From the NCBI GenBank assembly GCA_043798815.1, contig JAZDOH010000035.1:1-6562 (forward strand): 6,562 nt of DNA, written 5' to 3'. The notes under the pieces are model-generated. The model was not told the origin of the DNA. It saw nothing but the letters and a program-made list of their open reading frames with translations, and did no database searches. The position numbers and the translations under genes were made by a program. This document shows, one piece after another, positions 4,747 to 6,562 of the stretch. Each line of letters opens with the position of its first letter. Position 1 is the first letter of the stretch. The stretch comes from JAZDOH01 sp043798815 (GTDB taxonomy: Bacteria; Patescibacteriota; Gracilibacteria; UM-FILTER-43-11).

Positions 4747-5808
4747 ATGCTCATTTTTGGAATTGAAACATCGTGCGATGAAACGGCGGCGGCGGTGGTC
4801 CGCAACGGCACTCATGTTCTCAGCAATGTGATTGCCAGCTCTGTCGATTTACATCAGGTAACGGGCGGAGTGGTGCCCGAGGTGGCGGCGCGGGAACATT
4901 TGAGGCAAATTTCACCCGTCGTCGATAAAGCGCTACGCGATGCCGGAGTCGATTGGTCCAAAATCGATGCGATTGCGGTCACGTTTGCTCCGGGGCTCAT
5001 TGGCTCGCTGCTCGTGGGATTCAACACCGCGCAAACGCTCGCCTATCTATACAAAAAACCTTTCATACCCATCCATCACATTGCGGGGCATATTTACGCG
5101 AATTTTTTGGAACGGAAGGAAAAAATTGTTTTTCCAATTCTCGTTCTTACAGTTTCCGGCGGACACAATGAATTGATTCTGATGAAAGGTCATCATCAAT
5201 TTAAAATACTAGGTGAAACGCTCGACGACGCGGCGGGGGAAGCGTTTGATAAAATCGCGCGCCTACTCGGTTTGGGTTATCCAGGCGGTTCGGCTATCGC
5301 CAAGCTCGCGGAAAAAGGAAATCCAAAAGCTTTTGATTTTCCGCGGGCGCACCTGAACAGCAAAAATCAGTTTAATTTTTCTTTTTCCGGTCTTAAAACG
5401 GCCGTCGCGCGGATGGTTAAGGAGTTGTGTCATTCCCGCGTAGGCGGGAATCTGAACCCAGATTCCCACTTTCGTGGGAATGACAATGTACTAGCCGATC
5501 TTTGCGCCAGTTTTCAGGAAGCCGTCGTTGAAGCGTTGGCCGATAAACTCATCGCCGCCAGCAAAAAATTCAAAGTCAAAGAAGTCCATTTGGCGGGCGG
5601 AGTTTCAGCCAATACCCGTCTCCGTCAGTTGGTTCGGGAGCGCTTGCCCAAAAACATGCCTCTCGTCACCCCTCAAAAACTCATTTACTGCACCGACAAC
5701 GCGGCCATGATCGCCGGCGCGGCTTACTTTTTTACCTGCCTGCCGGTAGGCAGGAAAAAAATTCCGAAATCTATTGGGGTGATGGCTAATCACCCGCTAG
5801 ATTTTTAA
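4747..5808 (+). CDS. tsaD: tRNA N6-threonylcarbamoyladenosine (t6A37) synthase subunit TsaD, with two in-frame palindrome insertions
   Basis: TsaD (Kae1/Qri7/YgjD family) transfers the threonylcarbamoyl group from threonylcarbamoyl-AMP to A37 of ANN-decoding tRNAs in the cytoplasm, with TsaB and TsaE. ATG 4747 gives the canonical N-terminus MLIFGIETSCDETAAAVV; the frame is open upstream, but that part is not TsaD-like. Further marks: GGVVPEVAAREH (40-51), metal-binding HIAGH (His111, His115), LTVSGGHNEL (134-143), GETLDDAAGEAFDKIARLLG (156-175), SFSGLKTAV (212-220), LAGGVSANTRLR (282-293) and the metal ligand Asp317 in YCTDNAAM. All catalytic motifs are intact. The 353-residue length exceeds the usual 330-345. 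The surplus is residues about 228-247, encoded by a 56-bp nested palindrome, and about 330-337 (TCLPVGRK), encoded by a second hairpin. Both lie between conserved blocks and keep the frame, so the enzyme is probably functional. Confidence 0.97.
   Translation: MLIFGIETSCDETAAAVVRNGTHVLSNVIASSVDLHQVTGGVVPEVAAREHLRQISPVVDKALRDAGVDWSKIDAIAVTFAPGLIGSLLVGFNTAQTLAYLYKKPFIPIHHIAGHIYANFLERKEKIVFPILVLTVSGGHNELILMKGHHQFKILGETLDDAAGEAFDKIARLLGLGYPGGSAIAKLAEKGNPKAFDFPRAHLNSKNQFNFSFSGLKTAVARMVKELCHSRVGGNLNPDSHFRGNDNVLADLCASFQEAVVEALADKLIAASKKFKVKEVHLAGGVSANTRLRQLVRERLPKNMPLVTPQKLIYCTDNAAMIAGAAYFFTCLPVGRKKIPKSIGVMANHPLDF
5429..5484 (+). repeat. 56-bp nested palindrome inserted in frame in tsaD
   Basis: Two 26-base arms, GTCATTCCCGCG... 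and the reverse complement of GTCATTCCCACG..., surround a 4-base centre AACC (5455-5458) and match at 22 of 26 positions. Each arm is itself a hairpin: ATTCCCGC/GCGGGAAT (5432-5439, 5444-5451) and ATTCCCAC/GTGGGAAT (5462-5469, 5474-5481). The outer GTCATTCCC/GGGAATGAC and inner GGGAATCTG/CAGATTCCC matches are perfect. The G-C pair in one arm is replaced by A-T in the other, so both stems are kept. It is translated as CHSRVGGNLNPDSHFRGNDN (residues 228-247). The CATTCCCGC core resembles dispersed REP-like repeats of many bacteria. Confidence 0.85.
5735..5754 (+). repeat. 20-bp hairpin repeat near the tsaD 3' end
   Basis: CCTGCCT (5735-5741) and AGGCAGG (5748-5754) form a 7-bp stem around GCCGGT. 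T and A runs on either side could extend the pairing. It is translated as TCLPVGRK between the conserved NAAMIAGAAYF and the C-terminus of TsaD, where relatives have only a short variable linker. The core resembles dispersed GC-rich hairpin repeats I associate with CPR-type genomes; that recollection needs checking against a genome. Confidence 0.65.
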
Positions 5809-5809
5809 T

Positions 5810-5838
5810 TTGACGTAGAAGGCTATTGCGTGTTAAAA
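5810..5838 (+). promoter_or_regulatory. Possible promoter of the 206-aa hypothetical gene
   Basis: TTGACG (5810-5815), a five-of-six -35 match, is followed after 17 bases by a poor -10, TTAAAA (5833-5838). TAACTA at 5847-5852, closer to the ATG, is a competing -10. The 56-base gap between tsaD and the next ATG holds nothing else I can identify, and no terminator hairpin. Confidence 0.3.
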
Positions 5839-5864
5839 AGAATCCTTAACTATTCCTCCCACAT

Positions 5865-6485
5865 ATGCGCACATCCGCATTTCCCACTATCGAAATTTTG
5901 TTTGCAGATGACAGAAAGCCAGACATTGTTGTTGCCCAAGCCTTTCGGGATGCCTTGGCAAGTGTTTTAGGCGAAAAGGCTCTTAGGAGTGGTGGTGATG
6001 ACCCGGTGGATGAGCAATTATTATATTTGATGTCTATAAATGAAGGAAGGCACCGAGCCGAGTTGGCGCTCAGTAGTTTGACGGACGCTTTAGCTCGCAT
6101 TGGAAAAGCTGCCTATGGATACACAACTGCTTATGCCGCATCTGTCAGAGATCTGAGAACCGCAGAACCATTATCGACATACGCCCCTGAAACCGAAGGC
6201 ATCCATGATTTATGTGCGTTATTAGATCCGGTAAATGAAGTTCTGTTGGGGGAATCAGAGGCTAAAGTTGAGGCGATCCGTGATGCTTTAGAAATAGTTA
6301 TGCAAGGAGAAGATGTTCAAAGGCATTTAGGAGAAAAAGCACAAGCAAATATTGAGGCACAATTAGCAGCATTGGATGACGACGGCAAAGGCAATGGTTC
6401 GGATAGAGGCAAGAGCGCTAAAGCAAGAAGAGCAGATGATCAAATGAGAAGTCGTGGAGGATGGAGGCAAAGTTCACAGCGCTAA
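5865..6485 (+). CDS. Hypothetical helix-rich protein with a charged disordered tail, 206 aa
   Basis: I do not recognise this family. ATG 5865 is the first start in the frame; CTCCC just before it is not a Shine-Dalgarno sequence. Residues 1-30 may include a short strand (FPTIEILFADD) and a helix. Residues about 45-155 are predicted mostly helical, with QLLYLMSINEGRHRAELALS, SSLTDALARIGKAA and SEAKVEAIRDALEIVMQGED as clear amphipathic stretches. From about residue 170 the sequence becomes low-complexity and charged (DDDGKGNGSDRGKSAKARRA, then RSRGGWRQSSQR), surely disordered and basic. No signal peptide, membrane helix or catalytic motif is seen. The helix-domain-plus-tail design resembles the reconstructed protein from 1162, though their folded parts show no obvious identity by eye. 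It sits alone between tsaD and the gene at 6528. Confidence 0.75.
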   Translation: MRTSAFPTIEILFADDRKPDIVVAQAFRDALASVLGEKALRSGGDDPVDEQLLYLMSINEGRHRAELALSSLTDALARIGKAAYGYTTAYAASVRDLRTAEPLSTYAPETEGIHDLCALLDPVNEVLLGESEAKVEAIRDALEIVMQGEDVQRHLGEKAQANIEAQLAALDDDGKGNGSDRGKSAKARRADDQMRSRGGWRQSSQR

Positions 6486-6515
6486 GCAAATTAGTGAGAG
6501 CTTGTAACGTTCAGG

Positions 6516-6521
6516 TATAAT
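6516..6521 (+). promoter_or_regulatory. -10 box of a probably leaderless promoter
   Basis: A perfect TATAAT, again preceded by GG, ends six bases before ATG 6528, so transcription should begin at or next to the start codon. No good -35 is visible at 16-18 bases (best is TAGTGA at 18). The spacing matches that of the transposase promoter. Confidence 0.65.
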
Positions 6522-6527
6522 ACCCGC

Positions 6528-6562
6528 ATGAAACAGGCGGATTTTCTTGTCATCGGCACTGG
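6528..6562 (+). CDS. Start of an FAD-binding oxidoreductase, possibly L-aspartate oxidase; 5' end only
   Basis: Only 12 codons are present: MKQADFLVIGTG. This is the first beta strand and the opening of the GxGxxG dinucleotide-binding loop of a Rossmann-type flavoprotein. The form DFLVIGTG near the extreme N-terminus is typical of L-aspartate oxidase (NadB), which makes iminoaspartate for NAD synthesis, but other FAD enzymes begin similarly. The rest lies outside the window, so the assignment to nadB is a guess and no symbol is given. Confidence 0.6.
   Translation, partial: MKQADFLVIGT

Noticed and set aside
5263..5469. Minus-strand frame containing GIWVQIPAYAGMT
   Set aside because: This peptide is the reverse reading of the palindromic repeat plus antisense tsaD, a common artefact of such repeats.
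5728..5760. Hairpin with flanking T and A runs as an intrinsic terminator
   Set aside because: On both strands the U-tract lies before the stem rather than after it, and the site is inside tsaD.

Overview
The window looks like a compact bacterial chromosome segment, most likely from an uncultivated lineage. Intergenic gaps are short. Most genes seem to carry their own sigma-70-type promoter very close to the start codon, and Shine-Dalgarno sites are essentially absent. The in-frame palindromes in tsaD are of a kind I associate with Patescibacteria/CPR and similar metagenome-derived genomes. That placement is inference; the window has no rRNA or other decisive marker. The standard bacterial code fits every gene.

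Layout from left to right. (1) A minus-strand CHASE2 sensor protein, whose 3' part runs off the left edge, starts at a non-ATG codon behind a near-consensus promoter. (2) A 211-base divergent gap holds a 10-bp inverted repeat and a second promoter. (3) A plus-strand, helix-rich hypothetical gene (from 1162) is interrupted near its 3' end by a complete IS630-family element (2016-3136). The element has perfect 25-bp terminal inverted repeats and a minus-strand transposase in two frames. (4) The severed 3' end of that gene lies beyond the IS (3140-3350) and ends tail-to-tail with lgt. (5) A minus-strand pair follows: a small basic hypothetical gene and lgt, the prolipoprotein diacylglyceryl transferase. 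(6) Plus strand: a 93-aa hypothetical gene, then tsaD, which carries two palindromic elements translated inside its reading frame. (7) Plus strand: a 206-aa hypothetical gene, then the first 12 codons of a flavoprotein, possibly L-aspartate oxidase (nadB).

The recognisable host genes are unrelated in function: environmental sensing (CHASE2), lipoprotein maturation (Lgt), the tRNA t6A modification (TsaD) and probably NAD synthesis. They are interspersed with lineage-specific hypothetical genes. Three of these (1162 as reconstructed, 4364 minus, 5865) end in hydrophilic tails rich in G, N, R, K, S and Q. The main points of interest are the exact reconstruction of the IS-broken gene, the nested palindrome and second hairpin inside tsaD, the probable +1 frameshift in the transposase, and a promoter plus initial-transcribed motif shared by several genes. 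I see no tRNA, rRNA, CRISPR array or convincing intrinsic terminator. I did not find a clear multi-gene novel system.
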